DNA of 64,000 nt. Origin: JAJEEA01 sp965116765. Its GTDB lineage: Bacteria > Acidobacteriota > Vicinamibacteria > Vicinamibacterales > UBA8438. Made by a program: the position numbers and the translations under genes. Where the stretch lies: positions 4,216,001-4,280,000 of the forward strand of contig OZ220718.1 in NCBI GenBank assembly GCA_965116765.1. The letters run 5' to 3'. Numbering within the stretch: position 1 is the stretch's first letter; each line of letters starts with the position of its first letter. The notes under the pieces were generated by a model. The model saw only the letters and a program-made list of their open reading frames with translations, was not told the DNA's origin and ran no database searches. Positions 33,467 to 42,917 of the stretch are shown one piece after another.

Positions 33467-33829
33467 TCAGGGTCCGGCCGCCGCCGGCCCGCCGCCGCCC
33501 GCTCCCTCCTCCTCGTCCTCCAGGACGACCGCGGTGCCGTAGGCGAGAAGCTCGGCCGCCGCGCCCATGATCATCGACGTCGAGAACCGCAGCGAGATGA
33601 CGGCGTTGGCGCCCAGCTCGTGGGCCTCTTCCACCATCCGGTCCAGGGCCTGCTCGCGCGACTCGGCGAGCAGCTTCGTGTACTCGGCGACCTCGCCGCC
33701 GACGACGTTGCGCAGCACCGCCATGATGTCCTTGCCGAGATGACGCGTCCTGATCGTGTTGCCGCGCACGAGCCCCAGGGTGCGGGCCACCCGCCTGCCC
33801 GCCACTCGATTCGCCGTGACCACGATCAT
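33467..33829 (-). CDS. YbjQ/UPF0145-family protein
   Basis: The 120-residue protein has the YbjQ (DUF74) pattern: GLVRGNTIRTRHLGKDI, EYTKLLAESREQALDRM, the helix EAHELGANAVISLRFSTS, and LAYGTAVVL. Family members form pentamers and their role is unknown. The C-terminus is an acidic then glycine/proline-rich tail. Its start overlaps the anti-sigma factor stop by 4 bases, placing it third in the ECF sigma operon. Confidence 0.9.
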   Translation of the reverse strand: MIVVTANRVAGRRVARTLGLVRGNTIRTRHLGKDIMAVLRNVVGGEVAEYTKLLAESREQALDRMVEEAHELGANAVISLRFSTSMIMGAAAELLAYGTAVVLEDEEEGAGGGGPAAAGP

Positions 33830-34269
33830 TTGTGCACCTCACGGTAGCGGTCGGTCTTCACGGCCTTCAACCGGTCGAGCAACGCGCCGAAGAACAGCAG
33901 CGCGAAGCCGGTGACCCCGCCCACCAGCAGGAGGCGCTCGACGAGGTTCTCCGTCTCGTGCCAGCCTTCCCACAAAGCGTAGCCGATCATGAGGACCGCC
34001 CAGGCGGTCACCAGCGGCCACCCCAGCCCGACCAGCATCCGGCTGGACTCGGTACGCGGGGTCTCGGACCACTCGTCGTCCCGCGGCGTCAGGAATTCGG
34101 ACGTCATCGTCGCCTCCCGCACCGCGCGCAGGTCCTCGACCACGGCGCGGCAGACTGCGCACTGCTCCAGGTGCACCCTGACCCGCTGCTCGTCGCGCTG
34201 CACCAGCGCCCGGTCGACGTAGCCGGAGAGCAGGGCCTCGTCGAACGTCCGCCCACAGGGCTCAGGCAT
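33826..34269 (-). CDS. Membrane-bound zinc-finger anti-sigma factor
   Basis: This 147-residue protein probably holds the neighbouring ECF sigma factor inactive at the membrane. The N-terminal zinc-binding motif is H-x3-C-x2-C (VHLEQCAVCRAV), as in ZAS-type anti-sigma factors. Two hydrophobic helices follow (about 80-98 and 112-130, the latter LLLVGGVTGFALLFFGALL). The start overlaps the sigma gene by 8 bases and the stop overlaps the ybjQ start. The zinc site could sense redox state. Confidence 0.9.
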   Translation of the reverse strand: MPEPCGRTFDEALLSGYVDRALVQRDEQRVRVHLEQCAVCRAVVEDLRAVREATMTSEFLTPRDDEWSETPRTESSRMLVGLGWPLVTAWAVLMIGYALWEGWHETENLVERLLLVGGVTGFALLFFGALLDRLKAVKTDRYREVHK

Positions 34270-34873
34270 GACGTCCTCCTTCTTCGAGCCGCGCCCGGAG
34301 CTGCCGCCGGGCGCCGTGCAGCCGCGACATCACCGTCCCGATGGGGATGCCGAGCACCTGGGCGATGTCGCTGTAGGACAGGTCGTGGAAGTCGCGCAGC
34401 ACGATGATCTCGCGCTTCTGGGCGGGCAGGTCGGCGAGGGCGCGCCAGACGCGCTCCTTCAGCTCGCGGCGGTGCAGGTCCGCCTCCGGCCCCGGCTGCG
34501 GGGCGGCCAGCTGGCCGACGAGGGCGTCCGACTCGCCGCCGGCGTCGGCCGGCCGCCGCTGCCGCCGGCGCCAGAGGTCGCGCACCTGGTTCCGCACGAT
34601 GGTGAACAGCCAGGGCTGCACGCGGCGGGTCGCGTCGAAGCTCTTCAGGGTGGTGAAGAACCGCAGCATCGCGTCCTGGGTCACGTCCATCGCGTCGTCG
34701 CGGTTGCCGAGCATCTGGAGGGCCAGGAGGTACGCGGCCCGGCGATAGCGCCGGGCGAGGGCGTCGCACGCGGCCGCCTCGCCGGCCTTGGCCTGGTCGA
34801 CGAGCTGCCGGTCGGACTCGGCATCGCCGGCGACGAGCGCCGGCGTCGCGGACTCAACCATCACGGTATGCAC
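34262..34873 (-). CDS. ECF-type RNA polymerase sigma factor
   Basis: The 203-residue sigma-70-family protein has region 2 (RRYRRAAYLLALQMLGNRDD, DVTQDAMLRFF, VQPWLFTIVRNQVRDLWRR) and region 4 (LPAQKREIIVLRDFHDLSYS then DIAQVLGIPIGTVMSRLHGA). The linker between them is long and acidic. GTG at 34873 was chosen because AGGAGG lies five bases before it; an ATG at 34861 has no such site. It heads a sigma/anti-sigma/ybjQ operon and has an ECF-type promoter upstream that it may recognise. Confidence 0.93.
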   Translation of the reverse strand: MHTVMVESATPALVAGDAESDRQLVDQAKAGEAAACDALARRYRRAAYLLALQMLGNRDDAMDVTQDAMLRFFTTLKSFDATRRVQPWLFTIVRNQVRDLWRRRQRRPADAGGESDALVGQLAAPQPGPEADLHRRELKERVWRALADLPAQKREIIVLRDFHDLSYSDIAQVLGIPIGTVMSRLHGARRQLRARLEEGGRHA

Positions 34874-34950
34874 TATCCCCTCCTACGTATCGGCCGCTCC
34901 GATATTCGCGGCGGCCGCACGCGTCGCGATCTTGCGCTTCTGGTCGGACC

Positions 34951-34976
34951 TACGGCGAGGCCGGGGCCGTGGTTCC
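34951..34976 (-). promoter_or_regulatory. Putative autoregulatory ECF promoter
   Basis: On the minus strand GGAACC (34971-34976) and CGTA (34951-34954) are 16 bases apart. This matches the common GGAAC-N16-CGT pattern of ECF promoters. It lies about 78 bases upstream of the sigma gene, consistent with positive autoregulation. Confidence 0.55.
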
Positions 34977-35107
34977 CCCGAGTTCGGCGGCTCGACGACG
35001 GGCGTCAGGACCGCGGCTTCCTGCCAACGCCCGGTATGGCCCAGGATTGCACGCAAAACGCCCCCGGCGGCTGTAGAGCGCCCGATCCGGCCCGATACAA
35101 CACGGTG

Positions 35108-35344
35108 ATGCTGTGGTTCTTCAAGGCGGCCGAGGGGCCGCCCCGGTTCATCGGTATCCACTGCGACTCGCGTCCCGAGACCTGCGAGCTCGTGGTGCTG
35201 TATCCTGACGGATCGGAGGAGAGCGAGCACTACGACGACCTCGCGGCCCTGACCGAGGCGGCCAGGAAGCTGGGCCGGGACCTGATCCGCCTGGGATGGG
35301 AGCCCTGCCCCACCGCCGCCACCCCGACCCGCCGCGAGAGCTGA
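35108..35344 (+). CDS. Small acidic conserved-looking protein, function unknown
   Basis: This 78-residue protein (MLWFFKAAEGPPRFIGIHCD, then TCELVVLYPDGSEESEHYDD) looks like a compact alpha/beta domain with a C-terminal helix (LAALTEAARKLGRDLIRLGW). I do not recognise it. ATG at 35108 is preceded by an in-frame GTG at 35105. It ends 20 bases before the exonuclease gene and is probably co-transcribed with it. Confidence 0.55.
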   Translation: MLWFFKAAEGPPRFIGIHCDSRPETCELVVLYPDGSEESEHYDDLAALTEAARKLGRDLIRLGWEPCPTAATPTRRES

Positions 35345-35364
35345 GTCCCCCCGCTCCTGCCCGC

Positions 35365-36249
35365 ATGAACGTGTTCCTGGTCGACGGGACCTACGAGCTG
35401 TTCCGCCACTTCTACGCGGTGCCGCCGGCCAGGGACGTCGACGGGCGCGAGGTGGGCGCCGTCCGCGGCGTCCTCGGCTCGGTGCTGTCGATGCTCGAGG
35501 ACGACGTGACCCACCTCGGCGTCGCCACCGACCACGTCATCGAGTCGTTCCGCAACGATCTCTGGCCGGGCTACAAGACGGGAGACGGGGTCGACCCCGC
35601 CCTGCTCGGCCAGTTCGGTCTGCTCGAGGAGGCCCTCGACGCCCTCGGGGTCGCGGTGTGGCCGATGACGGAGCTCGAGGCGGACGACGGACTGGCGTCC
35701 GCGGCGGCCCGCGCGGCCGGCGACGCCCGCGTCGAGCAGGTGTTCATCTGCACCCCCGACAAGGACCTCGCGCAGTGCGTGACCGGGAGCCGGGTGGTGC
35801 AGTTCGACCGGCGGGCCGGCGCCCTGCGGGACGAGGCGGGCGTGCGGGCGAAGTTCGGGGTCGCCCCGGCGTCGATTCCCGACTACCTCGCCCTCGTCGG
35901 CGACGCCGCCGACGGCTTCCCGGGGCTGCGGGGGTGGGGCGCCAAGTCGGCGGCGGCGGTGATCGGGCGGTACGGGCACATCGACGCCATACCGGACGAC
36001 CCCGCCGACTGGGACGTCGCGGTGCGGGGCGCGGGCCGGCTCGCGGCCGAGCTCGCCGGCCGCCGCGACCTCGCCCGGCGCTTCCGCGACCTCGCCACGC
36101 TGCGGGCGGACGCACGGCTGTTCGACTCCGTCGACGACCTGCGCTGGCGAGGCCCGCGGCCGGCTCTCTTCGACCTGTGCGCGCGGCTCAACGTCCCCGC
36201 CCACTTCGAGCGCGCCCAGGCCCTGGCGAGTCGTTCCGCCGACCGTTGA
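35365..36249 (+). CDS. 5'-3' exonuclease (PolA N-terminal/flap-nuclease family)
   Basis: This 294-residue protein corresponds to the 5' nuclease domain of DNA polymerase I as a stand-alone enzyme acting on flaps and RNA primers. Metal-ligand regions are visible: D7 in FLVDGTYELF, ELEADDGLAS, and CTPDKDLAQCV. The helix-three-turn-helix motif that binds DNA is DYLALVGDAADGFPGLRGWG followed by AKSAAAVIGRYG. No polymerase domain follows. It may act in repair or Okazaki fragment processing. Confidence 0.88.
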   Translation: MNVFLVDGTYELFRHFYAVPPARDVDGREVGAVRGVLGSVLSMLEDDVTHLGVATDHVIESFRNDLWPGYKTGDGVDPALLGQFGLLEEALDALGVAVWPMTELEADDGLASAAARAAGDARVEQVFICTPDKDLAQCVTGSRVVQFDRRAGALRDEAGVRAKFGVAPASIPDYLALVGDAADGFPGLRGWGAKSAAAVIGRYGHIDAIPDDPADWDVAVRGAGRLAAELAGRRDLARRFRDLATLRADARLFDSVDDLRWRGPRPALFDLCARLNVPAHFERAQALASRSADR

Positions 36250-36452
36250 CGACGTTTCCCGCCCTGGTGCTGCGTCGCGCCATGACTCTTCGGGCATGGA
36301 CCAGGCTCCATGGTCCCTTCGTCAACGACCTGCCAGCACCGCAATGCCCGAAATCTCGGCTGTGGCACGGCACCAGCCGTCGGCCTCCGGCGTGCGGGCG
36401 CCCGCCCGGCGGGGGTCCGGAGGTTCCGGAGGTTTCCGCCCGACGAGGTTTC

Positions 36453-36458
36453 TAGTAT
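36453..36458 (+). promoter_or_regulatory. Candidate -10 (TAGTAT) upstream of the SIS-domain gene
   Basis: TAGTAT lies 45 bases before the ATG at 36503 in the 253-base gap after the exonuclease. A -35 is not clear. Nothing else was seen in the gap. Confidence 0.3.
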
Positions 36459-36502
36459 CCTGCACCGTCCTTCGGGCGCACGGCCCCGCGGACCCACACG
36501 TG

Positions 36503-37774
36503 ATGCCACTACCTGCGAAGCGACGACTGCCGCAATGGGCGCGCGACCTGATGGACGCGAACCCGGGGGCGCCGCCCCCCACGCCGGACGACCCGTTGCC
36601 GGCCTGGCTGGAGGAAGAGCTCACCCGCGTGCCGCTCTGGGCCCGAATCCGGGGGAGCAGCGACATTCGGCAGGGGCATCCCTATCTCCTCATCGAGGAC
36701 GTCCGCCGGCAGCCGGCGCTGATGCGGCAGGCGGCCGGCCTGCGACCCGAGCTGGCCGCCCTCGCCCGGCGCCTCGTCGAGCGGGGCGTCCGCCGGCTCG
36801 TCTTCACCGGGTGCGGGTCGGCGTTCCACGCCGCCGATCTCGGGGCGTTCCTGTTCCGGCAGTGGACCGGTTGGTCCACCGAGAGCCACGAGTCCCACGA
36901 GTTCTCGAACCACTGGCGCGGAGCGGCGGAGCCGGCCGCTCTCGTCCTGCAGTCGGCGACGGGCGGCAGCCTCGAGACGCTCGAGGCCTGCCGGCTGGCC
37001 CGCGACCGGGGGCTTCTCACGGTCGGCCTGACCAATACGCCCGGGAGCGCGCTGGAAGAGCTGTGCGACGAGAACGTCTGTTTCCCGGCCGGCCAGCGTT
37101 GCGGCCCCGACGTGTCGGTGCTGACGACGCGACTCGTGGGTCTGTATCTCCTGGGCCTGGAGATCGGGGCCGCCGCCGGGGCCCTCGACGCCCGCGAGGC
37201 GGAAGAGCTGTGCGCGGCGGTCGCCGAGCTGCCCAACGCGGCGGCGCAGTTCCTCGAGGAAGAGGACGTGAACGTGTCGCAGATCGCCAACGCCCTCAAG
37301 GACCAGCGGGCGCTGCTGATGGCCGGGGGCGGCGCCAACTGGTTCTCCGCCCGCGAGGGCGCGTTGAAGATAGAGGAGGAGAGCAGCCTGCTCTGCAAGG
37401 CCTACCGGCCGGCCGAGTACGCTCACAACGCGATCTCGCTGTTGTCGGAGGACGTCGGCACGGTGGTCGTCTCGCCCCCCGGGACCTCGTATGCGCGGCT
37501 GCACGACGCGGTGCGCACGGCCCGGGCCGCCGGCTCGCCGAGCCTGGCCCTGGTGGTCGACGGAGACGACACGGTGGCCCCGGACGCGACCTTCGTCATC
37601 GCCGTGCCGGGCGCGACGCGCGAGCTGCTGATGCCGCCCCTGGCCGCGGTCGCCTTTCAGTTGCTGGGCTACTACCTCGGCGCCGAGCGCGGCTTCAACC
37701 CCGACACGCTGCGCACCGACGACATCGACCACGCGCGGGCCTGGCTCACGGCGTTTCCCTTCGGGTCGCACTAG
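36503..37774 (+). CDS. Double-SIS-domain sugar isomerase/deaminase-like protein
   Basis: The 423-residue protein has two sugar isomerase (SIS) domains. The first contains FTGCGSAFHAADLGAF and ALVLQSATGGSLETLEACR, the second LLMAGGGANWFSAREGALKI and EYAHNAISLL. This pattern resembles the isomerase half of glucosamine-6-phosphate synthase (GlmS) and AgaS/FrlB-like deglycases, so it should bind a phosphorylated amino sugar. No glutamine amidotransferase domain is present, so it is not a complete GlmS. The N-terminal 60 residues are proline-rich. ATG 36503 is weakly supported; the frame is open further upstream. Confidence 0.8.
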   Translation: MPLPAKRRLPQWARDLMDANPGAPPPTPDDPLPAWLEEELTRVPLWARIRGSSDIRQGHPYLLIEDVRRQPALMRQAAGLRPELAALARRLVERGVRRLVFTGCGSAFHAADLGAFLFRQWTGWSTESHESHEFSNHWRGAAEPAALVLQSATGGSLETLEACRLARDRGLLTVGLTNTPGSALEELCDENVCFPAGQRCGPDVSVLTTRLVGLYLLGLEIGAAAGALDAREAEELCAAVAELPNAAAQFLEEEDVNVSQIANALKDQRALLMAGGGANWFSAREGALKIEEESSLLCKAYRPAEYAHNAISLLSEDVGTVVVSPPGTSYARLHDAVRTARAAGSPSLALVVDGDDTVAPDATFVIAVPGATRELLMPPLAAVAFQLLGYYLGAERGFNPDTLRTDDIDHARAWLTAFPFGSH

Positions 37775-37791
37775 CAGCCGCCCCGGCCTGC

Positions 37792-37797
37792 TAGAAT
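37792..37797 (+). promoter_or_regulatory. Candidate extended -10 (TGCTAGAAT)
   Basis: TAGAAT with an upstream TG lies about 110 bases before the 35-residue peptide gene. It would drive that gene and the following phosphodiesterase. Confidence 0.35.
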
Positions 37798-37904
37798 CTG
37801 AAGCGTGCGATCTGCCGCGGACCTCGACGGAGGCTGCGGAGCGTCGCCGCGTCGTTCAACCGTCGTCCCGGTCGATCCGGGCCGCCATCGAGAGGAGATC
37901 GCAG

Positions 37905-38012
37905 ATGCTCCCCGAGCCGAGTGCTCTCGCCACGTTCATGTTCGCCGCCGGCGCGGTGCTCCCGTTCGTCGTCGTTGTCGGCTGCGCCCTCGTGAACCTC
38001 GTCAAGCGCTGA
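37905..38012 (+). CDS. 35-residue single-helix membrane peptide
   Basis: ATG at 37905 follows GAGAGGAG by six bases, a very good ribosome site. The product is a short N-terminus, one hydrophobic helix (FMFAAGAVLPFVVVVGCALV) and a basic end (NLVKR). It ends 8 bases before the phosphodiesterase gene. It may be a small membrane protein subunit or a leader peptide; I know of no named family. Confidence 0.55.
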   Translation: MLPEPSALATFMFAAGAVLPFVVVVGCALVNLVKR

Positions 38013-38020
38013 TCGCCGCG

Positions 38021-39552
38021 ATGGCCGGACTGGCGCGCCACCTGCTGGCGCTGGCTCTCGTATTGGCGGTGCCCTGGCACGGGACGGCCGGTCAGGAGGA
38101 CGAGGCCCCCGCGGAGGGGCCCCGTCACCTGCTGATCGTCCTCGACGGGTTGCGCCCCGACTACGTGCAGCCCCACTTCATGCCGGCGCTCCACGCCCTG
38201 GGGCGGCGGGGCGTCGTCATGACCAGCCATCACGCGGTGTTTCCGACCGTGACCCGGGTCAACGCCGCGTCCATCTCCACCGGGGCCTGGCCGGAGACCC
38301 ATGGGTTGCTGGGCAACTCGGTGTTCTTCCCGGGGTCGAGGCCGCCCGGTTCCTCTCCACGAGCGACCGCGCCAACCTGTTGCGGATCGAGGCGGGCGGC
38401 GACGAGCGCCTGCTCACGGCGACGACCCTCGGCGAGGCCCTTCAATCGGCGGGCGAGCGCCTCCTCGTCGTGAGCGCGGGCTCGAGCGGGTCGTCCTATC
38501 TGCTGAACCACACCGTCGCCGGCGGGGCCATCCTCCACTACGAGTACGGCCTGCCGGCCGATCTGCACCGGCAGGCCCTCGAGCGTCTAGGGCCGGTCCC
38601 CGAGGCGGGCACCCCCAACCACGCGAGGAACCGCTGGATCGTCGACGCGTTCCTCGAGGTCGCGCTGCCGGCGGTCGACCCGACGGTGACGGTGCTGTGG
38701 CTCAGCGACCCCGACACCACCGCCCACCGGCACGGCATGGGCCACCCGCTGGTGGTCGAGGCCCTCTTCCGGCTCGACGCCGAGATCCAGCGCCTTCAGG
38801 ACGGCCTCGCCGCAGCCGGCCTGTCCGAGACCACGAACGTCTGGGTCACCTCGGACCACGGGTTCTCGGAGCATACCGGCGGCATCGACCTCGACGCGGT
38901 GCTGGCGCCGTTCGCGGGGTCCCTCGCCGACGGCGCCCCGCGCATCGTGGCCGGGGCCGGGGCCGTCTACGTGCGCGACGACGACCCGGCCGCGGTGTCG
39001 GGCGTCGCTGCCGCCCTGCAGGCGACCGAAGGGGTGGGGGCGGTCTTCACCCGGGGCGCCCGCCCCGGCGTCCCCGAGGGCTCGGCGCCCGGCACCCTGT
39101 CGTTCGACCTCGCACGCTGGGGCCATCCCCGCGCCGCCCAGGTTCTCTTCTCGCCGAGCTGGACCGCCGCGGCAGGCCGGTACGGCTTCCGCGGCACGAC
39201 GGCGCAGCCGGGCGTCGCCGGCCACGGCAGCTCGAGCCCGTTCGACATCCACAATACGCTGGTGGGGGTCGGTCCCGACCTGAAGGCCGGCGTCGAGATC
39301 GCGGTGCCGAGCGGCAACGTCGACTTCGCCCCGACGTTCCTCCACACGCTCGGCATCGAGGTTCCGGACTCGATGCAGGGGCGGGTGCTCCACGAGGCCC
39401 TGCGCGAGGGTCCGGACCCGTCCGAGGTGGCGGTCGAGCTGTCCGAGGTGCGGGTCGAGTCGGCGGACGGCGGGTACCGGCTCACGGCGATCGTGTCGGA
39501 GGTCGACGGCCGATCGTACTTGGACTACACCACCGTGGAGCGTCCCGAGTAG
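38021..39552 (+). CDS. Secreted type I phosphodiesterase/nucleotide pyrophosphatase, with one frameshift
   Basis: This alkaline-phosphatase-superfamily enzyme should hydrolyse phosphodiesters or pyrophosphates in the periplasm. A signal peptide (HLLALALVLAVPWHGTAG) precedes the metal motif LLIVLDGLRPDYV. The nucleophile region is VFPTVTRVNAASISTG. Further metal ligands are in LSDPDTTAHRHGMGH and VTSDHGFSEHTGG. The first part reads in frame 2 to about 38335. The rest reads in frame 1 (RIEAGGDERLLTATTLGEAL onward). One extra G in GGGG at 38332-38335 joins them as FFPGVEAARFLSTSDRANLL. This points to a base-call error rather than a dead gene. Confidence 0.85.
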
Positions 39553-39736
39553 CCCGCTTCCGGCGGCACATTCCGCCGACGTGTGCCCGGGGGCCTCGAG
39601 GGGTCCCGGGCTCGGCCTGCGCGCCGTCCGATGCAGGGGGCGGTCGGCCGCCGCGGCCTGGCGGCCCGCAAGAAACCGGCTTCGACCCGCAAGGCTGGTC
39701 TCATGTCTGCCCGCGCGGGTCCGAGTGCCGCGTCGG

Positions 39737-40468
<732 letters not shown>

Positions 40469-40650
40469 TTTGGTGGATTCTCCTGAGAGCTGCCGGTGAC
40501 CTGCGGCACGTTCCCGCTGCACTCCGTCTGACGCCGGTTGCGGCTAGTGCATCGCCACAGCCAAAAGTTCGGGTATGCGGTGCTGGCAAGTCGTTGATGA
40601 TGTAGCCATAAGGTCAGGCCCGTGCCCGAGAATCGTGGCGTGACGCAGCA

Positions 40651-41907
40651 CTAGTCCAGCTGGATGCGGTCGAACTCGTCCCACTGGGACATGTCCGACA
40701 GCACGACCTCGTCGCCGGGCTGGAGGCCGTCGCGCACCTCGATGGTGTTCACCGAGCTGCGGCCCAGGCTGACCCGGGTGCGCACCGCCTCGTCGCTGTC
40801 GGGCAGCAGCCTGAACAGGGTGACCACGCTGTCTTCCTGGCCGTACACCGGACGGCCCACGTAGACCACGTCCACGAGCCGCTCGAGCTCGATGGTGCCG
40901 TCGACGGTCAGGTCGGGCCGGGCGCCCCGCGGCAGCGCGCCGTCGAGCGACACGTCCACGGTGACGGTGCCCTGCTGCACCGCGGGGTCTATGCGGATGA
41001 CCTGTCCGGGAATGATGCCGTTGCGGGTGTCGATGGAGGCGGGCTGGCCAATCTGGACGTCCCTGGCCTGCGTCTCGGCGATCCGCAGCTCGGCCATGAG
41101 CTGCGTCGGGTCGCCGACCCGCGCGAGGTTCGTGCCGGGGGTGACGCTGGCCCCTTCCTCGAGCGGCACCTCCTGCAGGACCCCCGCCACGCCCGCCGTG
41201 ACCCGCAGGTCCGCGACCTCGTCGCGGCGCAGGTCGTAGATGGTCTCGAGGCGGTCCACCTCGGCCTGCTCGGCCGCGAGCTCGGTCTCCATCGAGTCGA
41301 TCAGGATCTGGAGCCGCTGCTGCTCGAGCTGATGCTGGTTGCGGGCCTGGTTCGCGACGGTCTGCTTCTGCCGGAGCTGCAGCTCCGAGACGAGCTGGTC
41401 CCTGAACAGCTCTTCGTCGAGACTCGCCTCGTACTCGGCCTGATTGAGCGAAGACTCGGCGGAGGCGACGAGCGCGCGCTGCGTCAGCACCTCCCGGTCC
41501 AGCTGGACCTGACGGCTCTTGTACCGGGCGCGCGCCGCCGCGAGCTGGAGCTGCGCGTCGAGGGCGCTCTGCTCGAGCTGGGGGTTGCTCAGCTCGACGA
41601 TGACGGTATCGGGCTCGACGGTGACCCCGGGCCTGAGGACGATGCGCTCGACGGTGCTGTTCGTGATCGCCGAGATCCAGCGGATCTCCTCCGGCACGAG
41701 GGTGCCGGTCCCCCGCACCTGCCGCAGCATCTCGCCCCGCTGCACGGTGTCGGTGTAGACGGTGTCCCGGTCGACGCCGGGCGCGGCCGGCTCGAGGCGC
41801 GACACCCCGACCGTGATCAGGATGACCACGACGCCGGTCACGACGCCGTACGCGATCTGGCGCACCCGCTTGGCCCGGGCGATGTCAGGACGTGCGATGT
41901 CGACCAT
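40651..41907 (-). CDS. HlyD/MacA-type periplasmic adaptor
   Basis: The 418-residue membrane-fusion protein links an inner-membrane ABC pump to an outer-membrane channel. One N-terminal helix (about 17-36, IAYGVVTGVVVILITVGV) anchors it. A lipoyl half (GTGTLVPEEIRWISAITNST), a long coiled-coil hairpin (about 105-240, rich in Q, L, E and A) and the second lipoyl half (RVTAGVAGVLQEVPLEEGAS) follow. A beta-barrel and proximal domain end the chain. GGAGG eight bases before ATG 41907 sets the start. The ATPase gene follows after 182 bases with no gene between. Confidence 0.9.
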   Translation of the reverse strand: MVDIARPDIARAKRVRQIAYGVVTGVVVILITVGVSRLEPAAPGVDRDTVYTDTVQRGEMLRQVRGTGTLVPEEIRWISAITNSTVERIVLRPGVTVEPDTVIVELSNPQLEQSALDAQLQLAAARARYKSRQVQLDREVLTQRALVASAESSLNQAEYEASLDEELFRDQLVSELQLRQKQTVANQARNQHQLEQQRLQILIDSMETELAAEQAEVDRLETIYDLRRDEVADLRVTAGVAGVLQEVPLEEGASVTPGTNLARVGDPTQLMAELRIAETQARDVQIGQPASIDTRNGIIPGQVIRIDPAVQQGTVTVDVSLDGALPRGARPDLTVDGTIELERLVDVVYVGRPVYGQEDSVVTLFRLLPDSDEAVRTRVSLGRSSVNTIEVRDGLQPGDEVVLSDMSQWDEFDRIQLD

Positions 41908-42019
41908 CACGAGTTCCTCCGGGAGCCGCGACCCACCGAGCCGCGGTTGCCGCGCCCCCGCGAAATTAGACGCTGACCCGATGCCGAAAGTTGCGCCGGC
42001 GCAGACGCCTGGCGACCGT

Positions 42020-42276
42020 GGCGAAGTCCCCGCTGTATTCGAGCGGCGATGCACCCCGCCTGGGACTGCGTCGCTCCCCGGTCGAACATGCCCGGTACTC
42101 TCCCTCGTCGCGCCTTGTCAGGCGGGCGCCCCGGCTGTTCGCCGGCGGCCTTCGGCTGCGATGCAACGCGGGGTTCACCATGAGCCCTAGCCCGCCCATC
42201 GTCGCCTTCGGCTCCGCTGGGCGCCCAACCAACCCTGCTGGAAGTCTGCACCGTTCTACGGCGCAGACTTCTAGGC
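42020..42276 (-). repeat. Dispersed repeat, composite copy C (hairpin plus body)
   Basis: On the minus strand this starts with AAGTCTGCGCCGT, loop AGA and its complement (42242-42270), directly at the end of the padR gene. It continues with GGTTGGTTGGGCGCCCAGCG as in copies A and B. The body from CATGGTGAACCCCGCG on (42182 down to 42020) matches copy D at 8541-8702. It fills most of the 363-base gap between padR and the HlyD gene. It shows that the hairpin units and the D body belong to one element of about 260 bases. Confidence 0.8.
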
Positions 42277-42600
42277 TTCCACGATGCCGGCCACCGCCGC
42301 CGAGATCCGCATCCAGTTCTCCGTCTCCACGTTCAACTGGTCGCGCCCTCCCGCCGTCAGCTCGTAGTACTTCGCCTGGCGGTTGTTCTCCGACTTGCCC
42401 CACGAGGCCCGAATCCACCCCTGCTGCTCGAGGCGGTGCAGAGCCGGATAGAGCGACCCCTGGTTGACCTGCAACACGTCGTGCGACATCTGCTGAATGC
42501 GCTGCGAGATGCCCCAGCCGTGCATGCGCCCCGTCGACAGGGTCTTCAGGATCAACAGCGCCAGCGTGCCTTGCAACAGGTCGGACTTCTTCACCAGCAC
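42271..42600 (-). CDS. PadR-family transcriptional regulator
   Basis: The 109-residue regulator has LLQGTLALLILKTLSTGRMH, WGISQRIQQMS, the recognition segment NQGSLYPALHRLEQQGWI and the wing SENNRQAKYYELTAGG. GTG at 42600 follows GGAG by eight bases. The stop codon lies at the edge of the hairpin of repeat copy C, which probably ends the transcript. It could control the HlyD and ATPase genes downstream on the same strand, or the divergent serine hydrolase. Confidence 0.9.
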   Translation of the reverse strand: MLVKKSDLLQGTLALLILKTLSTGRMHGWGISQRIQQMSHDVLQVNQGSLYPALHRLEQQGWIRASWGKSENNRQAKYYELTAGGRDQLNVETENWMRISAAVAGIVEA

Positions 42601-42704
42601 GAAGCTCTCTCCGGAAACCGCCGTCCGCGGCCCGACTCCGCGCCCGGCCCCATGGGAGCGGCCGCCGTTTCGCGGCGGCGACCCCTAGACACCCGACAAG
42701 AAGG

Positions 42705-42733
42705 ATGTTGCACCCGCCGGGCCGGGATGTCAA
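42705..42733 (-). promoter_or_regulatory. Promoter of the padR gene at 42271
   Basis: On the minus strand TTGACA (42728-42733) and CAACAT (42705-42710) are spaced 17 bases apart, about 100 bases before the GTG. It lies in the 317-base gap between padR and the divergent serine hydrolase. No structure other than AGGAG before the hydrolase start was seen in the rest of the gap. Confidence 0.5.
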
Positions 42734-42917
42734 GGTTCCGTCGCGCGGCCGATCTGTCGACCACCGGTTTGGGGTAGGCTTATCGGGTCGTGCCATCACT
42801 GCGCCTCTCGGGACCGGGAGTCCGGCGCGTGGCCGGGCGTGGCGCACGAGGTCCGGTGGCCGCGTGACACGGGGCCATGCAGGGCGCCTGAAGTCCCTTC
42901 GTCCAGGAGTCATCACC

